NCBI RefSeq assembly: GCF_001665785.1
Contig: NZ_LZSO01000029.1
Coordinates: 149,975 to 213,974, forward strand
Direction: 5' to 3'
Source of the DNA: Mycolicibacterium peregrinum
GTDB taxonomy: Bacteria; Actinomycetota; Actinomycetes; Mycobacteriales; Mycobacteriaceae
Length of the DNA: 64,000 bases
Shown here: piece after piece, positions 33,560 to 42,072 of the stretch
Layout: every line of letters begins with the position of its first letter
How positions within the stretch are numbered: the stretch's first letter is position 1
Translations under genes and position numbers: made by a program
Notes under the pieces: model-generated
Database searches by the model: none
What the model was told of the DNA's origin: nothing
What the model saw: only the letters and a program-made list of their open reading frames with translations

Positions 33560-33970
33560 GTGCCGACCGGCAAGGTGAAGTGGTACGACGCCGAAAAGGG
33601 CTTCGGCTTTGTGTCCCAGGAGGACGGCGAGGACGTCTATGTGCGTTCCTCGGCATTGCCCGCGGGTGTCGAGGGCCTCAAGGCCGGTCAACGTGTCGAG
33701 TTCGGAGTGGCTGCGGGCCGTCGTGGCCCGCAGGCGTTGAGCCTCAAGCTCATCGACCCGCCGCCGAGCCTGGCCCGGTCGCGGCGCGAGGCCGAGCGGC
33801 CCGAGCACAAGCACACGCCCGATGAGCTGCACGGCATGGTTTCGGACATGATCACGCTGCTCGAGGACATCGTGCAGCCCGAGCTGCGCAAGGGTCGCTA
33901 CCCTGACCGCAAGGTCGCGCGGCGGGTGTCCGAGGTGGTCAAGGCCGTCGCGCAGGAGCTCGACGCGTAG
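33560..33970 (+). CDS. cspB: Cold-shock domain protein CspB
   Basis: A 136-residue protein: an N-terminal cold-shock domain with RNP motifs GKVKWYDAEKGFGFV and EDVYVRSSAL (residues 4-67), and a C-terminal helical extension (HGMVSDMITLLEDIVQPELR) typical of the mycobacterial CspB type. It binds single-stranded nucleic acid. Start GTG 33560. The 163-base upstream region contains a GC hairpin-like stretch near 33488-33510 and is probably a long leader, as is common for cold-shock genes. Confidence 0.93.
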   Translation: MPTGKVKWYDAEKGFGFVSQEDGEDVYVRSSALPAGVEGLKAGQRVEFGVAAGRRGPQALSLKLIDPPPSLARSRREAERPEHKHTPDELHGMVSDMITLLEDIVQPELRKGRYPDRKVARRVSEVVKAVAQELDA

Positions 33971-34011
33971 TACACGTGTGCCGGGGCTGGTTCCCGGCGC
34001 AAGATGTAGTC

Positions 34012-35028
34012 ATGACCCAGGGCTCCTACGTCGCTTCCGGCAGCGGTGAGTTCAACCGCGACACCAACTACATCACCACCAGGATCACGGCCGATGGCCG
34101 TGACGGTTACCCCGTCGAGCCTGGCCGGTACCGGCTGATCGTGGCGCGGGCCTGCCCGTGGGCCAACCGCACGATCATCGTGCGGCGCCTGCTGGGCCTG
34201 GAAAACGTTCTCTCCATTGGCTTTTGCGGTCCAACCCATGACGCGCGCAGCTGGACGTTCGATCTCGACCCTGATGGGCTCGACCCGGTGCTGAAGATTC
34301 CGCGGTTGCAGGACGCGTATTTCAAACGCGACCCGAACTACCCGAAGGGCATCACCGTGCCCGCGATCGTCGAGGTCGCCACGGGCGCGGTGGTGACCAA
34401 CGACTTCGCCCAGATGACGCTGGACTTCTCCACCGAGTGGACCGCGTACCACCGCGAGGGCGCCCCGCAGCTGTACCCCGAGCCGTTGCGCGACGAGATC
34501 GACACTGTGGCCAAGCGTATCTACACCGAGGTCAACAACGGCGTCTACCGATGCGGTTTCGCCGGCTCACAGGAGGCCTACGACAAGGCCTACGACCGGT
34601 TGTTCGCGACGCTGGACTGGCTCACCGACCGGCTGAGTACTCAGCGTTATCTGGTGGGGGATGCCATCACCGAGGCCGACGTCCGGTTGTTCACCACGCT
34701 GGCCCGGTTCGACCCGGTCTACCACGGCCACTTCAAGTGCAACCGGTCCAAGCTCGCCGAGATGGACGTGCTGTGGGCCTACGCGCGAGATCTGTTCCAG
34801 ACGCCCGGCTTCGGCGACACCACCGACTTCGTCCAGATCAAGCAGCACTACTACATCGTGCATTCGGACATCAACCCGACGCAGATCGTGCCCAAGGGCC
34901 CGGACCTGGCCAACTGGCTGACGCCGCATGGGCGGGAATCCTTGGGCGGCAGGCCTTTCGGTGACGGCACTCCGCCGGGGCCGACGCCGCAGGGCGAACG
35001 TGTCCCGGAGGGGCACGGCGCGTCATAA
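34012..35028 (+). CDS. Glutathionyl-hydroquinone reductase-like GST family protein
   Basis: A 338-residue glutathione S-transferase of the YqjG/ECM4 (Xi) class. The N-terminal thioredoxin-like domain has the nucleophile motif ACPWANRTIIVRRLLGL, and the C-terminal helical domain contains NNGVYRCGFAGSQEAYD and YLVGDAITEADVRLFTTLARFDPVY. Mycobacteria use mycothiol rather than glutathione, so the natural thiol partner is probably different. ATG 34012 is preferred over the in-frame GTG at 33976. It ends next to a convergent secreted protein gene. Confidence 0.9.
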   Translation: MTQGSYVASGSGEFNRDTNYITTRITADGRDGYPVEPGRYRLIVARACPWANRTIIVRRLLGLENVLSIGFCGPTHDARSWTFDLDPDGLDPVLKIPRLQDAYFKRDPNYPKGITVPAIVEVATGAVVTNDFAQMTLDFSTEWTAYHREGAPQLYPEPLRDEIDTVAKRIYTEVNNGVYRCGFAGSQEAYDKAYDRLFATLDWLTDRLSTQRYLVGDAITEADVRLFTTLARFDPVYHGHFKCNRSKLAEMDVLWAYARDLFQTPGFGDTTDFVQIKQHYYIVHSDINPTQIVPKGPDLANWLTPHGRESLGGRPFGDGTPPGPTPQGERVPEGHGAS

Positions 35029-35032
35029 GAGG

Positions 35033-35395
35033 CTAGAGGCCGGGCAGGCAGTTGACGAAGGGGATGAGCCCGGGGCACTGCTCGAAGATGTTCGGCGGAT
35101 TCTCCGGCGGCGGAGGCGGCGGGATCGGCGTCGGGAACAGGTTGGGTCCCTCCCAGTAATGGGCGGGGGCGTGGGTTCGCACGTCATATTCGAAGTAGTA
35201 GGTGTGGCAGATGCCCATGTCCCACACCAGTTCTGTATCCGACCTCGGCGGGTCGTTCGGCAGAGATTGCCCGGGGCACCACTGGAACGGGCCGTAGGTG
35301 TAGGCCCGGGCGGTACCCGCCCCCGCTCCGAGCGCTCCCGCGATGCCGCCGCACGCCAGCAACGTGGTTGCCAGCCCCACCGCCAGTGGCCTCAT
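35033..35395 (-). CDS. Small secreted proline-rich protein
   Basis: A 120-residue exported protein. The signal peptide MRPLAVGLATTLLACGGIAG is followed by Ala-rich residues with a likely cleavage near TARAYTYG (about residue 32). The mature part has four cysteines (QWCPGQ, GICHTY, EQCPGL, VNCLPG) and a Pro tract PIPPPPPPENPPN. It resembles short mycobacterial secreted proteins containing a FQWCPGQ motif. The function is unknown. It is monocistronic, with about 96 bases to the next upstream gene. Confidence 0.8.
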   Translation of the reverse strand: MRPLAVGLATTLLACGGIAGALGAGAGTARAYTYGPFQWCPGQSLPNDPPRSDTELVWDMGICHTYYFEYDVRTHAPAHYWEGPNLFPTPIPPPPPPENPPNIFEQCPGLIPFVNCLPGL

Positions 35396-35491
35396 GAAAT
35401 TACGTTAACGCAGCACAATCGTGGAAAGTCGCGGTCCGATGGATTCGGTCAAACGTTGCTTGTGAAGGCAAGCAGCAAACCGGCCAGAGGC

Positions 35492-35980
35492 TCAGGGCCA
35501 GACGGTGCTGATCGACCATTCGGCATGCGGCAGCGCGAACTCCTGGCCGTTCTGATCCTGAACCAGGGTCAGCAGCTGGACCGCCAGGCCGGTGAGCCGG
35601 CCCCGGTTGGGATCGACCGTCGGGATGGTCACGGCCAGCGTCGTCTTGGGCGCGAAGTACGACACCGTCGTGTCGATCGGGTTCTCGTACACCCGCAGCA
35701 GCCGCCACGGGGCACGGGCGACCGCGCTGGGCACCGACAGCTGCACCGGGTTGTCCTTTCTGACCGCCAACTCGCCCGTGTCGCCCGGCTCCTTGCAGTC
35801 GTCGAGGTTGAGCACCTCGCAGTACTGGAACGGGCCGACCCGCACCGAGTGTCCGTGCGAGTACGCGCTGATCTCCGGAAGCCGGTCGCCCTGCGCACTG
35901 TGCAGACGCCAGACCCCGACCGCGGTACCGGCGATCGCCAGTACGACCACGGCCCCAAGGACCGCCAGGACACGCTTCAT
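35492..35980 (-). CDS. DUF2771 family protein (Rv0875c-like)
   Basis: A 162-residue exported or membrane-anchored protein: an N-terminal hydrophobic helix LAVLGAVVVLAIAGTAVGVW, then a periplasmic domain with a Cys pair (FQYCEVLNLDDCKEPGD) and strands LRVYENPIDTTVSYFAP and LAVTIPTVDPNRGRLTGLAVQ. The length and neighbourhood equal Rv0875c. ATG 35980 overlaps the last base of the upstream MFS stop (TGATG), indicating coupling. Confidence 0.9.
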   Translation of the reverse strand: MKRVLAVLGAVVVLAIAGTAVGVWRLHSAQGDRLPEISAYSHGHSVRVGPFQYCEVLNLDDCKEPGDTGELAVRKDNPVQLSVPSAVARAPWRLLRVYENPIDTTVSYFAPKTTLAVTIPTVDPNRGRLTGLAVQLLTLVQDQNGQEFALPHAEWSISTVWP

Positions 35981-37641
35981 CAGGACTCCCACTGTGCTGT
36001 TGTCGGGGCTGCCGCGGGACGGCTGCCGCCTTCTCGTGCGGCATGGACCGGGCGATTACCGCCCAGGCCCGGAATCAGGGATTCGCCGCGGTAGCTCACG
36101 ATCGTCTGCGCCAGTCCGAGTATCAGCACGGCCGTGATCGTAGTGAAGCCGACCGTGAGGTCCGTGTAGATCAGCACCCCGGTCGCCCCGCCGATCACCC
36201 AGGCCAGCTGCAGCACCGATTCCGAGCGGCCGAATGCCGAGGCCCGCGAGGCCTCGGGCAGATCATCCTGCAGGGACGCGTCGAGCGAGGCCTTGGCGAT
36301 GGCGCTGGCACCGGAGGTGATCAGTGTCGCTCCGGCAGCCACCAGCAGGTTCCCGGTGAGCGCGGTGGCAAGCGCGGCAATCGTGACGGCGGCCGCGGCC
36401 CGCACGACCAGCTGTGCGGGACGGCCGAGTTTGAGCCGGGCGGCGGCGATGTTGCCGCCGAAGTTGCCGATTCCGGCCGCAGCCCCGATCAGTCCGAGAA
36501 TCAGCAGCTGTTCCCAGCCGCTGGCATCGTGGGACTTGGCGACGAAAGCCGGGTAGAGGAACAGGAATCCGACCATCACCTTGATGGTGCAGTTGCCCCA
36601 CAACGCGGTGATGGTGTTGCGGCCCAACGGTTGACGTTCGGCCTTGGACTTGCCGGGGTGACGGCGCATCTCGTCCCGGCCGCCCGATTGACCGTGGTAG
36701 CTCAGGGTGGTGGGCACCTCGCCTTCGGTGACCTCGACCCACTTGGGGATCCGCATCGACAACACCGCGCCGGCCACCGAGACGGCAACGACCACGTACA
36801 GCGCCCCGGGCAGTTGAGCCACCTTGAACAGGTATTCGGCCCCCGCGGCGATGCCGCCGCCGACCACGGTGCCGCCGAGTAGTCCGAAGGTGGTCAGCCG
36901 GGAGTTGACCCGGACCAGGTCGATCGACGGGGGCAGCACCCGCGGCGTGACCGCGCTGCGTAGTACCGAGAAGGATTTGGACAGCACCATCATGCCCAGC
37001 GCGCACGGGTAGAGCACCCAGGACGGATAGCTCCCGGTGGCGCCGTCGTAGTTGGCGATCAAGATCACGATCAACCCGGTGCGTAGCGCGAACGAGGCCG
37101 CCAGCGCCATCCGGCGACCGTGCTGCAGGCGGTCCAGCGCGGGTCCGATCAGCGGGGCGATCACGGCGAACGGCGCAATGGTGATCAGCAGGTACAGCGC
37201 GACCTTGCTCTTGGACTCGCCGCTGGCCGCGGCGAAGAACAACGTGTTGGCCAGAGCGACGGCCATGGCCGCATCGACGGCGAAGTTTGCCACCACCGGC
37301 CAGGTCAGTGCGGTCAGCCCGGACTTGTCGGCGCCGTCGGCGGTGGCTGCGCGGTGCACGAAACCGTACATCCGCGAACCCATTTCGCGGCTGCGTGCGG
37401 CAGCCGCCCGGGTGACGGTGACCTTCTCACCGGCCGCCGCGCCGACGCCGTGGGAGCGTTGCGAGTCGTCCAGCCTCGGATGCGCGGTGGTGTGTTGCTC
37501 GTCGAGCGGCGGCAGCCAGCGATTGGAGCTGGGCACCGATTGTCTGCGTGGCCGCCGCGGCGTCTCGTCGCTGGGGTAGTTGGCCATTCCGGGATGTTCC
37601 GCGCCGTGATCGGCCGGCGGCCGCGGCGGGTAGTAGGTCAC
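35980..37641 (-). CDS. MFS family transporter (Rv0876c-like)
   Basis: A roughly 553-residue membrane protein with a long cytosolic N-terminus (about 130 residues, Pro/Arg-rich) before the first helix, followed by about 12 helices including ALYLLITIAPFAVIAPLIGPAL and LGMMVLSKSFSVLRSAVTP. It matches Rv0876c, a conserved MFS protein next to the DUF2771 gene. GTG 37641 is chosen because GAGAGAG lies about 9 bases upstream; ATG 37659 is an alternative. The substrate is unknown. Confidence 0.87.
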   Translation of the reverse strand: MTYYPPRPPADHGAEHPGMANYPSDETPRRPRRQSVPSSNRWLPPLDEQHTTAHPRLDDSQRSHGVGAAAGEKVTVTRAAAARSREMGSRMYGFVHRAATADGADKSGLTALTWPVVANFAVDAAMAVALANTLFFAAASGESKSKVALYLLITIAPFAVIAPLIGPALDRLQHGRRMALAASFALRTGLIVILIANYDGATGSYPSWVLYPCALGMMVLSKSFSVLRSAVTPRVLPPSIDLVRVNSRLTTFGLLGGTVVGGGIAAGAEYLFKVAQLPGALYVVVAVSVAGAVLSMRIPKWVEVTEGEVPTTLSYHGQSGGRDEMRRHPGKSKAERQPLGRNTITALWGNCTIKVMVGFLFLYPAFVAKSHDASGWEQLLILGLIGAAAGIGNFGGNIAAARLKLGRPAQLVVRAAAAVTIAALATALTGNLLVAAGATLITSGASAIAKASLDASLQDDLPEASRASAFGRSESVLQLAWVIGGATGVLIYTDLTVGFTTITAVLILGLAQTIVSYRGESLIPGLGGNRPVHAAREGGSRPAAAPTTAQWES

Positions 37642-37719
37642 CCCCCGATTCTCTCTCATCCGGCGCGCAGGCGGCCGACAGGCGACCGGTGTGGTCTGGG
37701 GTCGCCCCGATCAGGCACT

Positions 37720-38511
37720 ATGGAGGCGATGGAAAGCGTGACCGAATCTGCCGAGCAGACACCCGAGACCAGCCCGGCGGCACCGTCGCAGGAGCAGGAG
37801 GCGGTGCTGTTGGGTGCCGCCGAACAGGCTCGCGCGGCGCTGATCGAATTCAGCGGCGAGGGCACCGTGGGCGAATACCTCGGCGCGAGCATCGAGGACG
37901 CCTCCTCGGCCACGCACCGATTCCTGGCTGACCTGCCCGGTTACCGCGGTTGGCAGTGGGCCGTCGTGGTGGCTGCCTACCCCGGCGCCGACCACGCCAC
38001 GATCAGCGAGCTGGTCCTGGTCCCGGGTCCGACAGCGCTGCTGGCGCCGGAGTGGGTGCCGTGGGAGGACCGGGTCCGTCCCGGGGACCTCGGGCCCGGC
38101 GACCTGTTGGCCCCGTCGACGAACGATCCGCGTCTGGTGCCGGGCTATGTGGCCACCGGGGATCCGCTGATCGACGACACCGCGCTGGACCTCGGCTTCG
38201 GCCGGCGCCAGGTGCTCAGCGAGTGGGGCCGCGCACAGGCGGCGCAGCGCTGGCACGACGGCGATTACGGGCCGGGTTCGGCGATGGCCCGCTCGACGCG
38301 CCGGGTCTGCCGCGACTGTGGCTTCTACCTGCCGCTCGGCGGCGCGCTGGGCGTGATGTTCGGCGTGTGCGCCAACGATCTGTCGGCCGACGGACATGTG
38401 GTGGAGGCCGAGTACGGCTGCGGGGCCCATTCGGACACTCCGCAACCGCCCGGCACCGGGTCGCCGATGTACGAGCCGTACGACGACGGTGTGCTCGACG
38501 TGGTCGACTGA
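37720..38511 (+). CDS. DUF3027 family protein (Rv0877-like)
   Basis: A 263-residue cytosolic protein conserved across mycobacteria. The core contains GYRGWQWAVVVAAYPGADHA, ISELVLVPGPTALLAPEWVPWEDR, LLAPSTNDPRLVPGY, and a late CRDCGFYLPLGG / FGVCANDLSADG with four cysteines that could bind zinc. Starts at ATG 37720 or ATG 37729 are both possible. It is divergent from the MFS gene with a 78-base gap. The function is unknown. Confidence 0.87.
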   Translation: MEAMESVTESAEQTPETSPAAPSQEQEAVLLGAAEQARAALIEFSGEGTVGEYLGASIEDASSATHRFLADLPGYRGWQWAVVVAAYPGADHATISELVLVPGPTALLAPEWVPWEDRVRPGDLGPGDLLAPSTNDPRLVPGYVATGDPLIDDTALDLGFGRRQVLSEWGRAQAAQRWHDGDYGPGSAMARSTRRVCRDCGFYLPLGGALGVMFGVCANDLSADGHVVEAEYGCGAHSDTPQPPGTGSPMYEPYDDGVLDVVD

Positions 38512-38524
38512 ACCGGATCGGTCG

Positions 38525-39271
38525 CTAGGCGAGGCTGTCCCAGAACCGGGCGAGCGCTTCTGCTGCCTGTTCGGGGTCTTGGACCATCCACCAGTGACCG
38601 AGCCCTTCCAGCACTTCTGTACGGGCACCGGCCCGTTCGGCCGCGCGACGGCGGACCTCAGCGGAACCGATGTAGGGATCTTCGGTAGCCAGCAGTGAGA
38701 GCCCCGGGCGGGCCTGCGCGCGGTCCAGGGCGCGCCCGGCTTCGGCCATGGCGGGCTGTCGGGCCGAGCGGTACAGGGCCAGGATGGCCCGGCCCATGTC
38801 CGGCCCCTGTTTCGAGGCGATGGATGTCGCGATGTCGAGGGGTATGTCCAGCGCGGCCATTTGGGCGGCTCGGTCTGCCACCGATCCACCGAGCATGGTC
38901 TCCACCAGCTGTTCGCCCTCGTCGGGCGTCTGCCACGTCTGGGCGAGGTCGTGCCAGATGTAGTCGGGATCGAACAGTCCGACGACGCCGCTGGCCCAGC
39001 TGCGCACGAGTTCCGGACGATGCATCACGAGGTTCATCACGTGGCCGCCGCCCCAGTCGTGACCGAGGAGGTCGACCGGCTCGGTGAGGGCTTCCAGTTC
39101 TTCTTCGAGCCAGTCCCGGTAGGCGAGGTGGGTCGCCGGGAATCCGTCGGGCAGCGGGGCTCCGAACCCGGGCGGCGAGAGCCGCAACACGTCATCGCGC
39201 CCGAGCGCTTGAACAAGCGGCTCCCAGATGGCGTCGGTCTCCGGATTGCCGTGCACCAGGACGATGGTCAT
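38525..39271 (-). CDS. Alpha/beta hydrolase (haloalkane dehalogenase/epoxide hydrolase-like)
   Basis: A 248-residue alpha/beta hydrolase. HGNPETDAIWEPL is the oxyanion HGNP motif of dehalogenase/epoxide-hydrolase types, and the nucleophile elbow is LLGHDWGGGHVMN, with Asp as nucleophile. The C-terminal LEGLGHWWMVQDPEQAA supplies the catalytic His. It overlaps the upstream flavoprotein gene by 4 bases (ATGA), so the two form an operon. Epoxide or halide hydrolysis is plausible; specificity is unknown. Confidence 0.87.
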   Translation of the reverse strand: MTIVLVHGNPETDAIWEPLVQALGRDDVLRLSPPGFGAPLPDGFPATHLAYRDWLEEELEALTEPVDLLGHDWGGGHVMNLVMHRPELVRSWASGVVGLFDPDYIWHDLAQTWQTPDEGEQLVETMLGGSVADRAAQMAALDIPLDIATSIASKQGPDMGRAILALYRSARQPAMAEAGRALDRAQARPGLSLLATEDPYIGSAEVRRRAAERAGARTEVLEGLGHWWMVQDPEQAAEALARFWDSLA

Positions 39272-40707
39272 GTACGCATCCCATCACGCTGGGCCGGTTC
39301 GGGGGCGGCGTACCGATCTGTTCGCGGCTGCGAACCCCGTTGGCGGCGACGGTGATTGGCTCTGGCCACCCGGTAGACGAACGCCGGATGGAAGAGTCGG
39401 GCCGGCGGGTCCACCAGGCCGGTGACCTTGAAGAACTGCGCGTGCACGTCGGGGTCTGTCTCGCAGGCGGTCAGGATCCGTTCGACGTAGCGGCTGGTCA
39501 GCCGCATTGACCGGGTGCGGTGTCCTTCCACTTCGGGAAAGGCCAGATCAGATCCCGCGGCCAGGCCCCAGGCCAAGCCGATCGACTTGGCCGCGGCGCG
39601 GAAGTACCGCCGGGGCAGGTCCGCCGTGCCGCCGCGCAAGCTGTCTCGCAGGGCCACCGCCTCCATCGCGGCCACCGACATTCCCTGCCCGTAGATGGGA
39701 TTGAAGCTGCACATGGCGTCGCCGCAGACCAGCAGGCCCGCGGGGAATCGCCGCATCTTGTCGTAGCGCCGCCACTGGCTGCACGGCAACCGGTGCTGGA
39801 CCACCGGGGCGATGGGTTCACCCGCCCGCAGGGCCGCGACCAGATGAGGCGGCGCGAATTCCTCGACGTAGGAGATCATGCCGGCCAGATCGCGCGGCGG
39901 TTCGTGTCCCAGCATGCCGTGGGCCGTGAAGATCGACACGTCTTTCTCGTAGCTGAACAGGAACATCCCGGTGGGCCGGCCGGGCACGGGGCTGATGATG
40001 ACCAGCATCTCCTCGAGGGCGGCCGGCGGGATCCGCATGGCCTGGCTGACGTAGGTGGTGTGCATGACGATGCGGTCCTCGGCCGGGCGTCCGTAGCCGA
40101 GCCGTTCGAGGCAGGCCGGCGTGTGCGCCGCGCGGCCCCTGGCGTCCATGGTGAGGTCGGCGGTCAGCTCTCGCTCGGCCCCGGTGCTGCGGTCGACGAC
40201 GCGCGCGCCGGTGATCCGGTCGCGATCCGGGGTGGCGGTCAGCTCGGCGACGTCTTGGCCGCCGAGGATCGTGACATTGTCGATCGTCGCCAGCCGGCGC
40301 CGGATGTGGCATTCCAGCAGCGGCCTGCTCGGCTGGTAGAGCGCATTCTCGCGGTAGTCGGCCGCAGTCCCCGCTGCCTTGCCGGACCGCAGCATGAGGT
40401 GCCCGCCGTAGGAGATGTGGAACCGAGACAGTTCGCCGTCGTCCCAGACCGGGGCGCCTTCGGCCACCACCTCGTCGAGGACCCCGGGAAAGAGCTCCCG
40501 CGTCGTCCGGGCTCCCTGCGACAAGAGGGCATGCACGTGCCGGCCCTGCGGGACACCCCGGCGATGGACCGGATCTTCGGACAGTTCGTCGCGCTCTACG
40601 ACCGTGACAGTGTTGTAGAAGTCGGAGAGCACCCTGGCGGCGAACAGGCCGCTGATACTCCCGCCCAGAACCAATGCATGCTCACCGAGTTTGCCCATGG
40701 CTGTCAT
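39268..40707 (-). CDS. FAD-dependent oxidoreductase / monooxygenase-like flavoprotein
   Basis: A 479-residue FAD protein of the p-hydroxybenzoate-hydroxylase-like group. The N-terminal dinucleotide loop reads VLGGSISGLFAARVL (variant GxGxxG), and the second FAD motif is LLVCGDAMCSFNPIYGQG with SVAAMEA. QGRHVHALLSQGA is shared with geranylgeranyl-reductase-like and epoxidase-like members. Starts at ATG 40707 or 40698 are both possible. It is operonic with the downstream hydrolase; an epoxidase-epoxide hydrolase pair is an attractive reading. A palindromic site lies 28 bases upstream. Confidence 0.85.
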   Translation of the reverse strand: MTAMGKLGEHALVLGGSISGLFAARVLSDFYNTVTVVERDELSEDPVHRRGVPQGRHVHALLSQGARTTRELFPGVLDEVVAEGAPVWDDGELSRFHISYGGHLMLRSGKAAGTAADYRENALYQPSRPLLECHIRRRLATIDNVTILGGQDVAELTATPDRDRITGARVVDRSTGAERELTADLTMDARGRAAHTPACLERLGYGRPAEDRIVMHTTYVSQAMRIPPAALEEMLVIISPVPGRPTGMFLFSYEKDVSIFTAHGMLGHEPPRDLAGMISYVEEFAPPHLVAALRAGEPIAPVVQHRLPCSQWRRYDKMRRFPAGLLVCGDAMCSFNPIYGQGMSVAAMEAVALRDSLRGGTADLPRRYFRAAAKSIGLAWGLAAGSDLAFPEVEGHRTRSMRLTSRYVERILTACETDPDVHAQFFKVTGLVDPPARLFHPAFVYRVARANHRRRQRGSQPRTDRYAAPEPAQRDGMRT

Positions 40708-40734
40708 CCTTGGGCCGGGAGAAGATGCCGCCTA

Positions 40735-40750
40735 GGGTAGTCAGCTACCC
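40735..40750. promoter_or_regulatory. Inverted repeat GGGTAG-TCAG-CTACCC
   Basis: A perfect 6-4-6 inverted repeat 28 bases upstream of the flavoprotein start at 40707, in a 122-base gap. It is typical in size for a TetR/MarR-type operator. No regulator gene lies immediately beside it. Confidence 0.5.
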
Positions 40751-40829
40751 GAATCGATATCGGTCACAGATACTTCTGATGGGAAACAGTCTGAGCGCCA
40801 ACGAATTCAGAGCCGGTGCTGAGGTCCGC

Positions 40830-41282
40830 TCAGTTCTCGGCGGCGGCCTTGATCCGGGCCAGCGAGGCGTTCATTCCCTCGACGAGTTCATCCTCGAAGC
40901 TGGGGACTCCGCCGAACAACGCGCCGACCAGAGCGTTGGACACGGCCGTGGTGCCGTTCTCGGCGTGGCGGGATTCGGTCACCCGGGTGCCGGTGCCCGT
41001 CGGTTCCAGTTCGTAGCTCCACACGGTGTTGTTGCCCTCCACCAGGAAGGACAGCTTCTTGTTGTCGACGACCTCGGTGAGGCGTGACGTGGTGGGCCAG
41101 AACACCAACTTGCGCCGGTTGAGGTTGAACGTCCGGGTGCCCGGACGCAGCGGGCCGAGCGGCTTCATCAGCCGGCACTGCGGGCTCCACTGCGGCATCC
41201 GGCGGAGGTCCGAGATCAACCCCCAGACCTTGTCGACCGGTGCGTCGATGTCGATGGTGGCTTGCAGTAGGGGTGCGGCCAT
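40830..41282 (-). CDS. SRPBCC family protein
   Basis: A 150-residue START/Bet v1-like fold protein (polyketide cyclase/dehydrase group): QATIDIDAPVDKVWGLISDL, RRMPQWSPQCRLMKPLG, then VWSYELEPTGTGTRVTESRH and a long C-terminal helix FEDELVEGMNASLARIKAAAE. Such proteins bind hydrophobic ligands. It lies 9 bases downstream of the DUF2530 gene and is likely co-transcribed. Confidence 0.87.
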   Translation of the reverse strand: MAAPLLQATIDIDAPVDKVWGLISDLRRMPQWSPQCRLMKPLGPLRPGTRTFNLNRRKLVFWPTTSRLTEVVDNKKLSFLVEGNNTVWSYELEPTGTGTRVTESRHAENGTTAVSNALVGALFGGVPSFEDELVEGMNASLARIKAAAEN

Positions 41283-41291
41283 GGTGTCTCC

Positions 41292-41555
41292 TCAGGTCAA
41301 TCCGCTTTGCGCACCGCGGGATCCGCGGCGCACAGCGCGGCGCTGGATCAGAAAGATAGTCGTACCGAGAACGCCGATCGCCAGCCCGGCGACTGTGAAC
41401 GGCCGCCAGTGTTGCAGACCGCTGACGGTGAAGGTCAGGACGGTGGCGATCAGCCAGCCCGTGGCGATCACCAGAATCACCGGCCACGGTTCGAGCAGCG
41501 CGGCAGGCAGGGCCGGCGGTTGGGGCTCCGGCGCATCGTTGGTGTCCTCGGTCAT
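41292..41555 (-). CDS. DUF2530 small membrane protein (Rv0879c-like)
   Basis: An 87-residue protein with two membrane helices, WPVILVIATGWLIATVLTFTV and FTVAGLAIGVLGTTIFLIQ, and a basic C-terminus. The location opposite the MarR regulator matches Rv0879c. The function is unknown. Confidence 0.87.
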   Translation of the reverse strand: MTEDTNDAPEPQPPALPAALLEPWPVILVIATGWLIATVLTFTVSGLQHWRPFTVAGLAIGVLGTTIFLIQRRAVRRGSRGAQSGLT

Positions 41556-41640
41556 CGGTGACCAACGTATCCGATGCGGTCCGCGTTCATTGGTCTTGGT
41601 TTTAGCCCTTTACCTTCAGCGCCTCAGTACTATTTCCGAT

Positions 41641-42072
41641 GTGAAGGATCCGGAGGCGCGGCTCGCGAATGATCTGGCGCTGGCAGTTGTTCGACTCGCG
41701 CGTCAATTACGTACGCGGCGTGCAGAATCCCCGGTTTCGCTGACCCAGTTCTCGGCGCTGGCCACCTTGGCCAAGGAGGGCGCGATGACACCGGGCGCGC
41801 TGGCATCGCGGGAGCGGGTGCGTCCCCCGTCGATGACCCGGGTGATAGCCTCACTGGCCGAACAGGGTCTGGTGGCGCGCGCCGCGCATCCGTTGGACGG
41901 TCGCCAGGTCGTGGTGTCCGCCTCGCCGGCCGGGATGAACCTCGTCGAGGCCGAGCGCCGCGCCAGCCAGGAGTGGCTCAAGACGCAACTGTCCCGGCTG
42001 GACCCGGACGAACGCCAGACGTTGATCACCGCAGCCGATCTGATGTCGGCCATGGTTCTCGAAGGCGTGTGA
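41641..42072 (+). CDS. MarR family transcriptional regulator (Rv0880-like)
   Basis: A 143-residue MarR regulator, the same length as Rv0880. The winged helix spans about residues 30-95: SLTQFSALATLAKEGAMTPG, RERVRPPSMTRVIASLAEQG, LVARAAHPLDGRQVVVSAS. GTG 41641 aligns with the Rv0880 start. It is divergent from DUF2530 (85-base gap) and its stop overlaps the start of the RNA methyltransferase (GTGA). Confidence 0.93.
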   Translation: MKDPEARLANDLALAVVRLARQLRTRRAESPVSLTQFSALATLAKEGAMTPGALASRERVRPPSMTRVIASLAEQGLVARAAHPLDGRQVVVSASPAGMNLVEAERRASQEWLKTQLSRLDPDERQTLITAADLMSAMVLEGV

